Source of the DNA: Bradyrhizobium cosmicum
GTDB taxonomy: Bacteria > Pseudomonadota > Alphaproteobacteria > Rhizobiales > Xanthobacteraceae
Length of the DNA stretch: 64,000 bases
Direction of reading: 5' to 3'
Assembly (NCBI RefSeq): GCF_007290395.2
Contig: NZ_CP041656.2
Location: 62,001 to 126,000, forward strand
A program made the position numbers and the translations under genes. The notes beneath the pieces were generated by a model, which saw nothing but the letters and a program-made list of their open reading frames with translations, had not been told where the DNA came from and did no database searches. Numbering within the stretch: position 1 is the stretch's first letter; each line of letters begins with the position of its first letter. Shown here one piece after another: positions 21,667 to 30,934 of the stretch.

Positions 21667-22404
21667 ATGCACACGATCGTACTCGCCACCCAAAAGGGCG
21701 GCAGTGGCAAGAGCACCCTCGCCATCGGCCTCGCGCTGGCGGCCAGGCAGGCCGGCTTCACTGTCCGCCTGATCGAAACCGACCCGCAGGGCACCCTGTC
21801 CAACTGGCTGCGCCGCCGCAACAATGACGACGTCGTCGTCGAGCCGATTTATCATGCCGCCGATATCGAGCCGCGTCTCAAGATGCTCGCCGACAGCGGC
21901 CTGCAGCTTGCGATCGTCGACACCGCGGCCGGCCTCAGCGCCGCGACCACGGCTGCGATCCGCTACTCCGACCTCTGCCTGATCCCGGCCCGCCCGAGCG
22001 TCGCCGACATCGAGGCGACCGTCTCCACCCTGAGCGTCGCGCGCGCCTGGAAGCGTCCCTACAGCTTCGTGCTGAACCAGACGCCGATCCGCGGCCAGCG
22101 CATCGACAACGCCGCCAACACGCTCGCCGAGGAAGCCGCGCTCGATCTCGGCGACGTGCTCGCGCGCCCGCTGATCGTGATGCGCAACGACCACCAGGAC
22201 TCGCTCGCCAGCGGCCTCGCTGTCAGCGAATTCGCGCCGAACGGCAAGTCGGCGGACGAGATCCGCGGCCTCTGGCGCTGGATCGAGACCCGGCTCGAGC
22301 TCGAAGCCACCACCAATGTGCTGATCGACCAGGTGATCTCGGCGGCGGACGGCATGCTGCACGTCGCCACCGAGCTTGCGGCGGACGAAACACTGGCGTC
22401 CTGA
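21667..22404 (+). CDS. Orphan ParA-family ATPase
   Basis: 245 residues from MHTIVLATQKGGSGKS. Deviant Walker A KGGSGKST (residues ~10-17), Walker A' LIETDPQGTLSNW and Walker B LAIVDTAAG mark a ParA/MinD-type ATPase. There is no parB, minC or plasmid gene nearby, so it is an orphan, of the kind that positions protein cargo on the nucleoid. The cargo is unknown. Confidence 0.88.
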   Translation: MHTIVLATQKGGSGKSTLAIGLALAARQAGFTVRLIETDPQGTLSNWLRRRNNDDVVVEPIYHAADIEPRLKMLADSGLQLAIVDTAAGLSAATTAAIRYSDLCLIPARPSVADIEATVSTLSVARAWKRPYSFVLNQTPIRGQRIDNAANTLAEEAALDLGDVLARPLIVMRNDHQDSLASGLAVSEFAPNGKSADEIRGLWRWIETRLELEATTNVLIDQVISAADGMLHVATELAADETLAS

Positions 22405-22544
22405 GCGGGGCAATCGCTCAGACGGCAGCCGGCCCTTCGCCATCCGGAAGGGCCCCAGCGACGAAGCAATCCGGTCACCAGCCCGGCCGGATTGCTTCGC
22501 TTCGCGTTTTTGGCGATGGCCGGCATGCCATCGAACGAAAACAT

Positions 22545-22569
22545 CGAAAACAACCCCATGCACAGTAGA
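22545..22569 (+). repeat. 25-base conserved intergenic repeat, copy 1
   Basis: Identical over 25 bases to 62207-62231; the core reads AACAACCCCATGCACAGTAG. Both copies lie in intergenic DNA downstream of unrelated genes (parA here). Confidence 0.75.
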
Positions 22570-22662
22570 GCCGCTTGCCGCCGAGGTACCTCGGCGACGG
22601 CGCGCAGACATCTGACTTGTCAGGCAAAACGGCTATTCGCGGGATGCGGTGCTCCATCCACC

Positions 22663-22742
22663 CGTCATTGCGAGCGCAGCGAAGCAATCCAGAATCCCTC
22701 AACGGAAAGACTCTGGATTGCTTCGCTGCGTTCGCAATGACG
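22663..22742. repeat. Long palindromic repeat (REP-like), copy 1
   Basis: The left arm (22663-22693, starting CGTCATTGCGAGCGC) and right arm (22712-22742) are complementary over 31 bases with one mismatch. The left arm is identical to 63272-63302. Confidence 0.85.
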
Positions 22743-22800
22743 GCGTGGTGGGACCTTCGTCTTGCAGGGACTCACGGCCTGTCGGCGGCAGGCGCGAACA

Positions 22801-23682
22801 TCACTTCTGACATTTCGGACACCAGAAGGTCGACCGGCCGTTCTGCGTGAATCGCTTCACCGTGCCCCCGCACCCCGGCGTCTTGCAGGCCTCGCCCTCG
22901 CGATCATAGACCTTGAAGGAGTGCTGGAAATAGCCGAGCTCGCCGGAGGTCTGGCGATGATCGCGCAGTGACGATCCGCCGGCCTTGATGGCGTCGTTGA
23001 GCACGGTGTGGATTGCACTCACCAACCGCTTCGCATGATCCGTCGGCTCGCCCTTTTTGGTCGACAGCGTCGCCGCGATCCGGCGCGGCGACAGATGCGA
23101 ACGGTGCAGCGCCTCGCAGACATAGATGTTGCCGAGCCCTGCCACGACGCGCTGGTCGAGCAGCGCGGCCTTCAGGCTGGTGGTCTTGTCCTGACAGGAC
23201 CGCGCCAGCATCGCCGCATCGAACGCGTTGCCGAGCGGCTCGGGGCCGAGGTCGCGCAGCAGAGGCTCGTCTTCGAGCGCGTTGCGCGCGATCACTTTCA
23301 TGTAACCGAAGCGGCGCGGGTCGTTGAAGACGATGTCGGCACCGGAGGACATCCGAAACAGCACGTGATCGTGCGTGGAGTCTTTCCCCTTCGGATAGTG
23401 AAATTCGCCAGGCGATGCGTCGTTGTCCGGCTTGATGACGCGGAACGAGCCCGACATGCCCAGATGCATCAGCAGCACGTCGCCGGAGGCGAGATCAGCC
23501 ATGAGATATTTTGCACGGCGTCCCAGCCCCGTGACGATCTGTCCCTGGAGCCGGGCGACGAAATCCGGCTGGAACGGAAAGCGCAAATCGGGCCTGCGGG
23601 CCTCCGCGACGAGGATTTTCGCACCCTCCATGACCGGCTGAAGGCCGCGGCGGACGGTCTCGACTTCGGGCAATTCAGGCAT
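22801..23682 (-). CDS. mutM: Formamidopyrimidine-DNA glycosylase MutM
   Basis: 293 residues. Excises 8-oxoguanine and related lesions. The N-terminal catalytic Pro2-Glu3 (MPELPEVET) is intact, the helix-two-turn-helix region holds [15 protein letters not shown], and the C-terminal zinc finger has four Cys (CKTPGCGG and WCPKCQ). Divergent from ubiE across 81 bases. Confidence 0.97.
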   Translation of the reverse strand: MPELPEVETVRRGLQPVMEGAKILVAEARRPDLRFPFQPDFVARLQGQIVTGLGRRAKYLMADLASGDVLLMHLGMSGSFRVIKPDNDASPGEFHYPKGKDSTHDHVLFRMSSGADIVFNDPRRFGYMKVIARNALEDEPLLRDLGPEPLGNAFDAAMLARSCQDKTTSLKAALLDQRVVAGLGNIYVCEALHRSHLSPRRIAATLSTKKGEPTDHAKRLVSAIHTVLNDAIKAGGSSLRDHRQTSGELGYFQHSFKVYDREGEACKTPGCGGTVKRFTQNGRSTFWCPKCQK

Positions 23683-23763
23683 GGTCAGGCATTCACCTTA
23701 TGAGGGCGGTGTGATAGCGCCATTGCGGCGGGCGCGCTATGGTTCGCCCTGTGGAGTAGAGTA

Positions 23764-24525
23764 ATGGATCGGCCGGGCGAAACCACGCATTTTGGCTTCA
23801 GGGACGTTCCCCTGGGGGACAAGCAGACGCTGGTGAACGATGTGTTTCACAGCGTGGCTTCGCGCTATGATTTGATGAACGATTTGATGTCCGGTGGCCT
23901 GCACCGGGTCTGGAAGGACATCATGATCAACGCGCTCGACCCGCCGAGATCCGACCGGCCGTTCGCGCTGCTCGACGTCGCCGGCGGCACCGGCGACATC
24001 TCGTTCCGGGCCGCCAAGGCGGCAGGCCCCGGCTTCCATGCCACCGTCTGCGACATCAATTCCGGGATGCTCGAGGTCGGCCGCGAGCGCGCCGCCAAGC
24101 GCCATCTCGAGACCCAGGTCGATTTCGTCGAGGGCAATGCCGAAGCGCTCGCCTTCGCCGATCGCAGCTTCGATGCATATACGATCGCTTTCGGCATTCG
24201 CAACGTGCCGCGGATCGATCTGGCGCTGAGCGAGGCCTACCGTGTGCTCAAGCCCGGCAGCCGCTTCCTGTGCCTGGAATTCTCAACCGTCGAGATGCCC
24301 GGCCTCGATCGTCTTTACGACCTGTTCTCGTTCAAGGTGATCCCGCCGCTCGGCCGCATGGTCACGGGCGACGCCGAGTCCTACCAGTATCTGGTCGAAT
24401 CGATCCGCAAGTTCCCGAAGCCCAACGCCTTCGCCGACATGATCCGCGACGCGGGCTTTTCGCGCGTCAACTGGCAGACATTGTCCGGCGGCATCGTCGC
24501 ACTGCATTCGGGCTGGCGTTTGTGA
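23764..24525 (+). CDS. ubiE: Ubiquinone/menaquinone C-methyltransferase UbiE
   Basis: 253 residues. SAM-dependent C-methylation in ubiquinone synthesis. SAM motif [13 protein letters not shown], then [19 protein letters not shown] and the [18 protein letters not shown] tail typical of UbiE. First gene of a compact series; its stop overlaps the ubiB start as GTGA. Confidence 0.96.
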   Translation: MDRPGETTHFGFRDVPLGDKQTLVNDVFHSVASRYDLMNDLMSGGLHRVWKDIMINALDPPRSDRPFALLDVAGGTGDISFRAAKAAGPGFHATVCDINSGMLEVGRERAAKRHLETQVDFVEGNAEALAFADRSFDAYTIAFGIRNVPRIDLALSEAYRVLKPGSRFLCLEFSTVEMPGLDRLYDLFSFKVIPPLGRMVTGDAESYQYLVESIRKFPKPNAFADMIRDAGFSRVNWQTLSGGIVALHSGWRL

Positions 24526-26096
24526 TCTCTGCAATCACCCACATTTCGCGCCTGATCCGCGCCGCGTTCGTGTTTGCGCGCGAAGGCGTGTTCGGCTCGG
24601 TCGATCCGAGCCTGGTGCCGCCGCCCGGACAGCTCGCGCTGAAGCTTGCGCGCATCGTCGAGCGGCGCGGCCCTAAGGACGGGCCGCGGATGTCGCGCGC
24701 GCTGACGCGGATGGGCCCGGCCTATCTCAAGCTCGGGCAGTTCCTCGCCACGCGCCCCGACGTCGTCGGCGTCATCATGGCGCGCGACCTGGAGAGCCTG
24801 CAGGATCGCTTGCCGCCGTTTTCGCAGGCCGAAGCGGAAGCCGCGATCGCGACCTCGCTGGAGCGTCCGCTAACCGATGTCTTCGCGAGCCTCGGCCCGC
24901 CGGTCGCCGCCGCCTCGATCGCGCAGGTGCATCGCGGCGAGGTGTTGCGCGACGGAGTCCGCAAGTCGGTTGCGGTCAAGGTGCTGCGGCCGAACGTGGC
25001 CTCGCGCTTCCGCCGCGACCTCTCCGATTTCTTCTACGTCGCGCACAAGGCCGAGGCTTACTCGTCCGAGGCGCGGCGGCTGCGCCTGATCGAAGTCATC
25101 AACACCATGTCGCGCTCGGTCGCGATGGAGATGGACCTGCGGCTCGAAGCCGCCGCGCTGTCGGAAATGGCCGAGAACACGCGGGACGATCCCGACTTCC
25201 GGGTGCCTGAGGTCGACTGGGACCGCACCACGCACAACGTGCTGACGATGGAGTGGATCGATGGCATCGCGCTGAACGATCACAAGCGCCTCGCGGAGTC
25301 GCAGGTCGACCTGCCCGATCTTGGCCGCAAGGTGATCCAGAGCTTTCTGCGCCACGCGCTGCGCGACGGCTTTTTCCACGCCGACATGCATCCGGGCAAT
25401 CTGTTCCTCGATGACGCCGGCCGCCTGGTCGCGGTCGATTTCGGCATCATGGGCCGGCTCGGCATGAAGGAGCGGCGCTTCCTTGCCGAAATCCTGCTCG
25501 GCTTCATCACGCGCGACTATCGCCGCGTCGCCGAGGTGCATTTCGAGGCGGGTTACGTGCCCGCGCATCACTCCGTCGAGAACTTTGCGCAAGCCATCCG
25601 CGCCATCGGCGAGCCCATTCACAACCGCACCGCCGAGGAGATCTCGATGGCGCGGCTGCTGACGCTGCTGCTCGAGGTCACCGGCCTGTTCGACATGACG
25701 ACGCGGCCCGAACTGATCCTGCTGCAGAAGACCATGGTGGTGGTCGAGGGCGTGGCGCGCGGCTTCGATCCCAGGCTCGACATCTGGAAGGTCGCAGATC
25801 CCGTGGTGCGCGAATGGATCGAGCGCAATCTCGGACCGATCGGCCGGGTGCAGGGGGCGATTTCCGGCGGCGGCGATCTCGCCCGCGTGCTGATGCGCCT
25901 GCCCGACATCGCGCAGCGCTCGGTCGCCGTGCTCGAGCAGTTCGAAGCCATGACACGGGACGGCATCCGGCTGTCGCCGGAGAGCATCGCCGCAATGGGC
26001 CGCAGCGAGGGCCGCAAGAACCGCTGGCGCACCGTCGCGCTCTGGATCATCGCCGCGACCTTCATCGGAATCCTGATCGCCGTCCGGAATCTGTGA
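24522..26096 (+). CDS. ubiB: Ubiquinone biosynthesis kinase-like protein UbiB
   Basis: 524 residues from a GTG at 24522, overlapping the ubiE stop by four bases; this gives the usual length, while the longer open frame lies inside ubiE. UbiB is an ABC1/ADCK atypical kinase needed for coenzyme Q. Visible: KxGQ motif [23 protein letters not shown] (Ala-rich loop), the catalytic [12 protein letters not shown], and VDFGIMG. A C-terminal hydrophobic helix ([17 protein letters not shown]) anchors it in the membrane. Confidence 0.96.
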   Translation: MISAITHISRLIRAAFVFAREGVFGSVDPSLVPPPGQLALKLARIVERRGPKDGPRMSRALTRMGPAYLKLGQFLATRPDVVGVIMARDLESLQDRLPPFSQAEAEAAIATSLERPLTDVFASLGPPVAAASIAQVHRGEVLRDGVRKSVAVKVLRPNVASRFRRDLSDFFYVAHKAEAYSSEARRLRLIEVINTMSRSVAMEMDLRLEAAALSEMAENTRDDPDFRVPEVDWDRTTHNVLTMEWIDGIALNDHKRLAESQVDLPDLGRKVIQSFLRHALRDGFFHADMHPGNLFLDDAGRLVAVDFGIMGRLGMKERRFLAEILLGFITRDYRRVAEVHFEAGYVPAHHSVENFAQAIRAIGEPIHNRTAEEISMARLLTLLLEVTGLFDMTTRPELILLQKTMVVVEGVARGFDPRLDIWKVADPVVREWIERNLGPIGRVQGAISGGGDLARVLMRLPDIAQRSVAVLEQFEAMTRDGIRLSPESIAAMGRSEGRKNRWRTVALWIIAATFIGILIAVRNL

Positions 26097-26133
26097 TTGC
26101 ACTGCAATCATACGATTGATAGCATCGCTATCA
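26094..26133 (+). promoter_or_regulatory. Two palindromes upstream of coaBC; candidate FitA-type operator
   Basis: Palindrome 1 is TGATTGCA-C-TGCAATCA (26094-26110). Palindrome 2 is TGATAGC-ATC-GCTATCA (26117-26133), 19 bases before the coaBC start. From memory, the gonococcal FitAB operator uses TGCTATCA/TGATAGCA half-sites; palindrome 2 consists of just these halves, closely spaced. Palindrome 1 overlaps the ubiB stop. Since the product begins with a FitA-like DNA-binding domain, self-regulation is a natural reading. Confidence 0.6.
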
Positions 26134-26152
26134 TCCGTGCTGGAGGGACGTC

Positions 26153-27607
26153 ATGGCAAGCCTGACCATCCGCAAGCTCGACGAGGGCGTCAAAACCTAT
26201 CTGCGCCTGCGCTCGGCCAGGAACCGCAGGTCGGTCGAGGAGGAGGTTCGGGTCATCCTCGGGGAGCTGATCGAGGGTCGCGAGGAGCCGCTGACGCCGT
26301 TCGCGCTGCCGCCGGCACCATCCACGGCCCCCACGCCGCAGCGCATCGGCGCCGTCCCGGAGGCCAGCGTCACCCTGATCATCGGCGGCGGGATCGCGGC
26401 CTACAAGTCGCTGGACCTGATCCGCCGGCTCAAGGAGCGCCGCATCGAGGTCCGCTGCGTGCTGACCAAGGCCGCACAGCAATTCGTCACGCCGCTAGCG
26501 GTGAGCGCGCTCTCGCATGAGCGCGTCCATACCGATCTGTTCGACCCCCAGAGCGAGTTCGACGCCGGCCATATCAGGCTGGCGCGCGAGTGCGACATGA
26601 TCGTGGTGGCGCCGGCGACGGCCGACCTGATGGCGAAGATGGCCAATGGCCATGCCGACGATCTCGCCAGCGCCATCCTGCTCGCCACCAACCGCAAGAT
26701 CCTGCTGGCACCGGCGATGAATCCGCTGATGTGGAACAACGCGGCGACGCGCCGCAACGTCGCACAGCTTCAGCGCGACGGCGTGGTGCTGATCGGGCCG
26801 AATTCCGGCGAGATGGCCGAAGCGGGCGAGGCCGGCGTCGGCCGCATGTCCGAGGCGATCGAGATCGCCACCGCCGCCGAGCGCCTGCTGCGGCCACCGG
26901 TGCCGCGCCCGCTCGCCGGCAAGCGCGTGCTGATCACCGCAGGGCCCACCCACGAGCCGATCGACCCGGTGCGCTACATCGCCAACCGCTCCTCCGGCAA
27001 GCAGGGTTTTGCCATTGCCGCCGCTGCGCAAGCCGCAGGCGCGGAGGTGATTCTGGTGAGCGGTCCGGTCGATCTCGACGATCCCGCCGGTGTCACGGTG
27101 AAGCATGTCGAATCGGCGCGGCAGATGCTGGAGCAGGTGCAGGCTTCGCTTCCCGCCGACATCGCGATCTTCGCAGCCGCGGTCGCCGACTGGCGCGTCG
27201 CGAGCGAGGGCGAGCAGAAGCTGAAGAAGACCTCGGCCGGCATGCCGCCGCTCCAGCTGGTCGAGAACCCCGACATCCTCGCCACGATCTCGAAGCTGAC
27301 CGACAACCGCCCGCCGCTGGTGATCGGCTTTGCCGCCGAGACCGAACATCTCATCGACAACGCCAAGTCCAAGCTGGCCCGCAAGGGCTGCGACTGGATC
27401 GTCGCCAATGATGTTTCGCCCGCAACAGGCGTGATGGGCGGCGACCGCAACACCGTGCACCTCATAAGTCGGAAGGACGGCGAGATTGCAGTTGATTCCT
27501 GGCCGGTGATGACCAAGGAACAGGTCGCCATCGAACTGGTCGCGCATGTCGCCAAGAGCGTGACCGACAAATCCTTGGGCGATAAAGAACCGGAGCCGGC
27601 ATCTTGA
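26153..27607 (+). CDS. coaBC: CoaBC with N-terminal FitA-like ribbon-helix-helix domain
   Basis: 484 residues. CoaBC makes 4'-phosphopantetheine by joining cysteine to phosphopantothenate (CoaB) and decarboxylating the product (CoaC, FMN). Residues 1-42 are an extra ribbon-helix-helix resembling antitoxin FitA ([12 protein letters not shown], then [15 protein letters not shown]). A Pro/Ala linker covers 43-70. CoaC covers about 72-245: GGGIAAYKS, catalytic His140 (GHIRLARE), PAMNPLMW with Asn190. The usual ACGE Cys is replaced (EAGE, Ala224). CoaB covers about 255-475: [16 protein letters not shown], Asn278 in NRSSGKQG, and AAAVADWR. No ATG, GTG or TTG lies in frame between the start and the CoaC domain, so the fusion is real in this sequence. 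Strong ribosome site GGAGGG precedes the ATG. Followed by dut with a TTGA overlap. Confidence 0.95.
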   Translation: MASLTIRKLDEGVKTYLRLRSARNRRSVEEEVRVILGELIEGREEPLTPFALPPAPSTAPTPQRIGAVPEASVTLIIGGGIAAYKSLDLIRRLKERRIEVRCVLTKAAQQFVTPLAVSALSHERVHTDLFDPQSEFDAGHIRLARECDMIVVAPATADLMAKMANGHADDLASAILLATNRKILLAPAMNPLMWNNAATRRNVAQLQRDGVVLIGPNSGEMAEAGEAGVGRMSEAIEIATAAERLLRPPVPRPLAGKRVLITAGPTHEPIDPVRYIANRSSGKQGFAIAAAAQAAGAEVILVSGPVDLDDPAGVTVKHVESARQMLEQVQASLPADIAIFAAAVADWRVASEGEQKLKKTSAGMPPLQLVENPDILATISKLTDNRPPLVIGFAAETEHLIDNAKSKLARKGCDWIVANDVSPATGVMGGDRNTVHLISRKDGEIAVDSWPVMTKEQVAIELVAHVAKSVTDKSLGDKEPEPAS

Positions 27608-28062
27608 GCACGACAATCACGGTCGAACTGCAGCAGCTCGCCCACGCCGCGGGCCTGCCGTTGCCGGCCTATCAGACCGCCGAAGCCGCTGGCCTCGATT
27701 TGATGGCCGCGGTGCCGGACGGCGAACCGATGACGCTCGCCCCCAGCCAATACGCGCTGGTGCCGACGGGGCTCGCGATCGCGCTGCCGCCCGGGCACGA
27801 GGCCCAGGTGCGGCCGCGCTCCGGTCTCGCCGCTAAGCACGGCGTCACCGTGCTGAACTCGCCCGGAACCATCGACGCGGACTATCGCGGCGAGATCAAG
27901 GTGATCCTGATCAACCACGGCGCCGCCCCCTTCTTGATCAAGCGCGGCGAGCGCGTCGCGCAGATGGTGATCGCGCCCGTGGTGCAGGCCGCGCTGGTTC
28001 CCGTGGCGACCTTGTCGGCCACCGATCGCGGCGCTGGCGGCTTCGGCTCGACCGGCCGCTAG
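27604..28062 (+). CDS. dut: dUTP pyrophosphatase
   Basis: 152 residues from a TTG at 27604 that overlaps the coaBC stop (TTGA). Hydrolyses dUTP to dUMP, keeping uracil out of DNA and feeding dTMP synthesis. The five dUTPase motifs are visible: [21 protein letters not shown], the catalytic-Asp/Tyr segment [21 protein letters not shown] and the C-terminal P-loop-like [12 protein letters not shown]. Its position after coaBC is a common bacterial arrangement. Confidence 0.95.
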   Translation: MSTTITVELQQLAHAAGLPLPAYQTAEAAGLDLMAAVPDGEPMTLAPSQYALVPTGLAIALPPGHEAQVRPRSGLAAKHGVTVLNSPGTIDADYRGEIKVILINHGAAPFLIKRGERVAQMVIAPVVQAALVPVATLSATDRGAGGFGSTGR

Positions 28063-28429
28063 CTTTTCTTGCCTCTCCCGCTTGCGGGAGAGGCCGTCGC
28101 GCTCGCAGAGCGCGGCGGGTGAGGGTTCTCATCATACCAGGAGAGCCCCGTTGCGGAGACACCCTCTCCCCAGCCCTCCCCCGCAAGCGGGGGAAGGAGC
28201 GCATCTGCATCGCGGCAGGCGTCTGCGTAACCGCTAACACACGACAATCCCAGCTGAATCATCCGGAAGAGCGACGTGCGACGGAACCGCGCGCGCGGCA
28301 TTTTTTTGGGGCCGCCTTTGCGTTCACGATCTGGACTCTTACCGCTGGAGTCACGGTGAGGGTATTGTCGTTTGATTCGCGCGCGACGGGGGTCGCCGCG
28401 CGTCAATTTTGTGCGGTCTTGGGGCAACT
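28063..28429. repeat. Intergenic region with a palindromic mosaic repeat
   Basis: 367 bases between dut and divL. An 11-bp perfect hairpin (GCCTCTCCCGC 28071-28081, GCGGGAGAGGC 28084-28094) just after dut may serve as its terminator. A second G/C-rich hairpin (CCCCCGC-AA-GCGGGGG) lies near 28179-28194; between them is GCGGGTGAGGG, so 28071-28200 looks like a repeat unit. The rest must hold the divL promoter; nothing else is seen. Confidence 0.6.
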
Positions 28430-30934
28430 ATGTCAGGCGTGATCGTGTCGATGCGTCGGACGCTGCTGTCGTGCACATCACTCGTGCGCAACGGCATGAT
28501 TGGAAGCGCTCTCGCGGCGCTGCTGCCGGCTGCGCCGGCCGAGGCTGCCGACCTCGTCGACACACTCTCGGTATTGCTGGACTTCAACCGGCAGGAACTC
28601 GCGGTGCTGACCACCGCGCTGGCCCTGCTCGGCTTCTCGGTCGTTGCCGCCATCCTGCTGATGCGCACGCGTGTGCGCACGGCGAAGAACGAGGCGCGGC
28701 TGCGCGCGCGGATCGGGGAACTGCAGCTGCAGGCCGACCGCTTCGGCGCCCTGCTGTTCGCCGAGCCGCAGGTCCTGATCTCCTGGCCGGCCGGCGACGA
28801 CCGCGCGCAGATTTCCGGCGACATCTCCATGGTGTTGCCGCGCGACTCCTCGCCGCAGCGCGTGCTCGCATTCGGCACCTGGCTGCCGCCGGAACCGGCG
28901 CTCCAGATGGACCATGCGGTCGATGCACTGCGTGATCGCGGCGACGGATTCCAGATCACGCTGACGACCGCGCATGGGCACACGCTGGAGGCGATCGGCC
29001 GCGCCATCGGCGGCCAGGCCATTGTCAGGATTCGCGAACTTTCGGGCCTGCGCCGCGAACTGGCGGAAACCAATCTGCGCTACAAGGCGCTCTCCGACGA
29101 GACCGAGATGCTGCGCGGCTTCGCCGCCGCCGCGCCATGGCCGATCTGGGGCAAGGCGGAGAACGGCGCGCTCACTTTCGCCAATCCGGCCTATGTGCGC
29201 GCGACCGAGGCGACCAGCGTCGGCGACGCCCAGGAGCGCAAGCTCGAGCTGCTCGACAGTGCGGACCGCACCGCCATGGACCGCGGCCTGAAAGAGGCCG
29301 CCAGCTTCACCTCCCGGCTGCCGATCGTGATCGGCGGCGAGCGGCGCATCTACGACGTCCGCGCGGTCAATGTCGGCAGCGGCAGTGTCGGCGTCGCGAT
29401 CGACGCCAGCGAGGCGAATGCGCTGAGCTCGGCCCTGGTGCGGATGGCGGAGGCGCATCGCCGCACGCTCGACCAGCTCTCCTCGGGCGTCGCCGTGTTC
29501 GACGGCCAGCGCCGGCTCGCCTTCTACAACGATTCCTACCGGCGGCTGTGGGACCTCGACCGCACCTTCCTCGACGCCAATCCTGACGATTCCAGCGTGC
29601 TCGACCAGCTCCGCGCCGCACGAAAACTGCCGGAGCAGCCCGACTTCCGCGCCTGGAAGGCGAAATTGCACGAGGCCTATCGTGCCGTAGAGGCCGCCAA
29701 GGACACCTGGTACCTGCCCGACGGCCGCGCGCTCTCCGTCGTCACCACGCCGAATCCGGAAGGCGGCGTCACCTATCTGTTCGACGACGTCACCGAGAGC
29801 CTCGAACTCGCCCGCCGCTTCGACGGCATGATCCGCGTCCAGCGCGAGACGCTGGACAGCCTCGCCGAGGGCGTCGCGGTGTTCGGCAGCAACGGCAAGG
29901 CCCAGCTGTTCAACCCGGCCTTCGTCCGGATGTGGAAGCTGTCCGCCGACGCCATGCGCGACGAGCCGCATATCCAGACCGTCGAAGGCTGGTGCCACCA
30001 GCTGTTCGACGACCCCGCGGTCTGGCGCCAGATCCGCGAGGCCGTCACCTCGATCGAGAGCCGCGCCGACGTGCCGCTGAAACTGGAGCGCAAGGACGGC
30101 AGCGTGCTCGACGGCATGATCCGCCCGCTGCATGACGGCGCCACCATGCTGACGTTCCAGGACATCACCGACACCGAGAATGTCGAGCGCGCGCTGCGTG
30201 AGCGCAACGAGGCGCTGGAGGCCGCCGACCAGATGAAGGTGGATTTCGTCCACCACGTCTCCTACGAGCTGCGCTCGCCGCTCACCACCATCATCGGCTT
30301 CGCGCACTTCCTCAGCGATCCCTCCACCGGGCCGCTGACGCCGAAGCAGGCCGAATATCTCGACTACGTCACCAAATCGACCAACGCGCTGCTGGCGCTG
30401 ACCAACAACATCCTGGATCTCGCCACCATCGACGCCGGCGCCATGAAGCTGGAACTCGGCCCGGTCGACGTCAGCAAGACCATCGAGCTGGCCGCCGAGG
30501 GCATCCAGGACCGGCTCGCCACCGACCGCATCCGTCTCAAGGTCGAGATCGCGCCGGATATCGGCAGCTTCATCGGCGACGAGAAGCGCGTGGTGCAGGT
30601 GCTCTATAACCTCCTCGCCAACGCCGTCGGGTTTTCTCCACAGGATTCCACCGTCGGCATCAGCGCGCGTCGCACCGAGCATAGCGTGGTCTTCACCGTG
30701 ACAGATTCCGGGCCTGGAATACCTGCCGACATGAAGGACAAGGTGTTCAACTGGTTCGAAAGCCGCTCGCAGGGGTCGCGTCACCGCGGTGCCGGGCTCG
30801 GCCTGTCGCTGGTGCGTTCCTTCGTTGAGCTGCATGGCGGCAAGGTGCGGGTGGATTCGATCGTCGGCCGCGGCACGGTCGTGATCTGCGACTTCCCGAC
30901 CGACCAGGCGGCGCATCGCGACGCCGCCGAATGA
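28430..30934 (+). CDS. divL: DivL-like PAS-domain pseudo-histidine kinase (Tyr in H-box)
   Basis: 834 residues from the ATG at 28430 (a TTG seven codons upstream is possible). An N-terminal hydrophobic segment precedes a second, clearer membrane helix (TTALALLGFSVVAAILLM). PAS-like modules follow (AFYNDSYRRLWDLD; QLFNPAFVRMWKL). The dimerisation box reads HVSYELRSPLTTIIGF, with Tyr612 where a kinase has the phospho-acceptor His. The ATPase part is intact: NLLANAVGFSP, DSGPGIP, GAGLGLSLV. This is the hallmark of DivL, the essential Caulobacter cell-cycle protein that signals to the CckA-CtrA pathway. The stop overlaps the next start (ATGA), coupling it to tsaE-amgK. Confidence 0.9.
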   Translation: MSGVIVSMRRTLLSCTSLVRNGMIGSALAALLPAAPAEAADLVDTLSVLLDFNRQELAVLTTALALLGFSVVAAILLMRTRVRTAKNEARLRARIGELQLQADRFGALLFAEPQVLISWPAGDDRAQISGDISMVLPRDSSPQRVLAFGTWLPPEPALQMDHAVDALRDRGDGFQITLTTAHGHTLEAIGRAIGGQAIVRIRELSGLRRELAETNLRYKALSDETEMLRGFAAAAPWPIWGKAENGALTFANPAYVRATEATSVGDAQERKLELLDSADRTAMDRGLKEAASFTSRLPIVIGGERRIYDVRAVNVGSGSVGVAIDASEANALSSALVRMAEAHRRTLDQLSSGVAVFDGQRRLAFYNDSYRRLWDLDRTFLDANPDDSSVLDQLRAARKLPEQPDFRAWKAKLHEAYRAVEAAKDTWYLPDGRALSVVTTPNPEGGVTYLFDDVTESLELARRFDGMIRVQRETLDSLAEGVAVFGSNGKAQLFNPAFVRMWKLSADAMRDEPHIQTVEGWCHQLFDDPAVWRQIREAVTSIESRADVPLKLERKDGSVLDGMIRPLHDGATMLTFQDITDTENVERALRERNEALEAADQMKVDFVHHVSYELRSPLTTIIGFAHFLSDPSTGPLTPKQAEYLDYVTKSTNALLALTNNILDLATIDAGAMKLELGPVDVSKTIELAAEGIQDRLATDRIRLKVEIAPDIGSFIGDEKRVVQVLYNLLANAVGFSPQDSTVGISARRTEHSVVFTVTDSGPGIPADMKDKVFNWFESRSQGSRHRGAGLGLSLVRSFVELHGGKVRVDSIVGRGTVVICDFPTDQAAHRDAAE

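Larger units (their letters stand above)
22405..22800. other. Intergenic region with two repeat elements
   Basis: 396 bases without a gene. It contains one copy of an exact 25-base repeat (22545-22569, second copy at 62207-62231) and a 31-bp-arm palindrome (22663-22742, relative at 63272-63357). Small open frames here translate these repeats and look spurious. Confidence 0.7.

Noticed and set aside
22475..22850. Several small frames in the parA-mutM gap
   Set aside because: They translate the intergenic repeats on both strands and have no ribosome sites.
28119..28442. 107-codon open frame between dut and divL
   Set aside because: Runs through a palindromic intergenic repeat and ends inside divL; no family resemblance.
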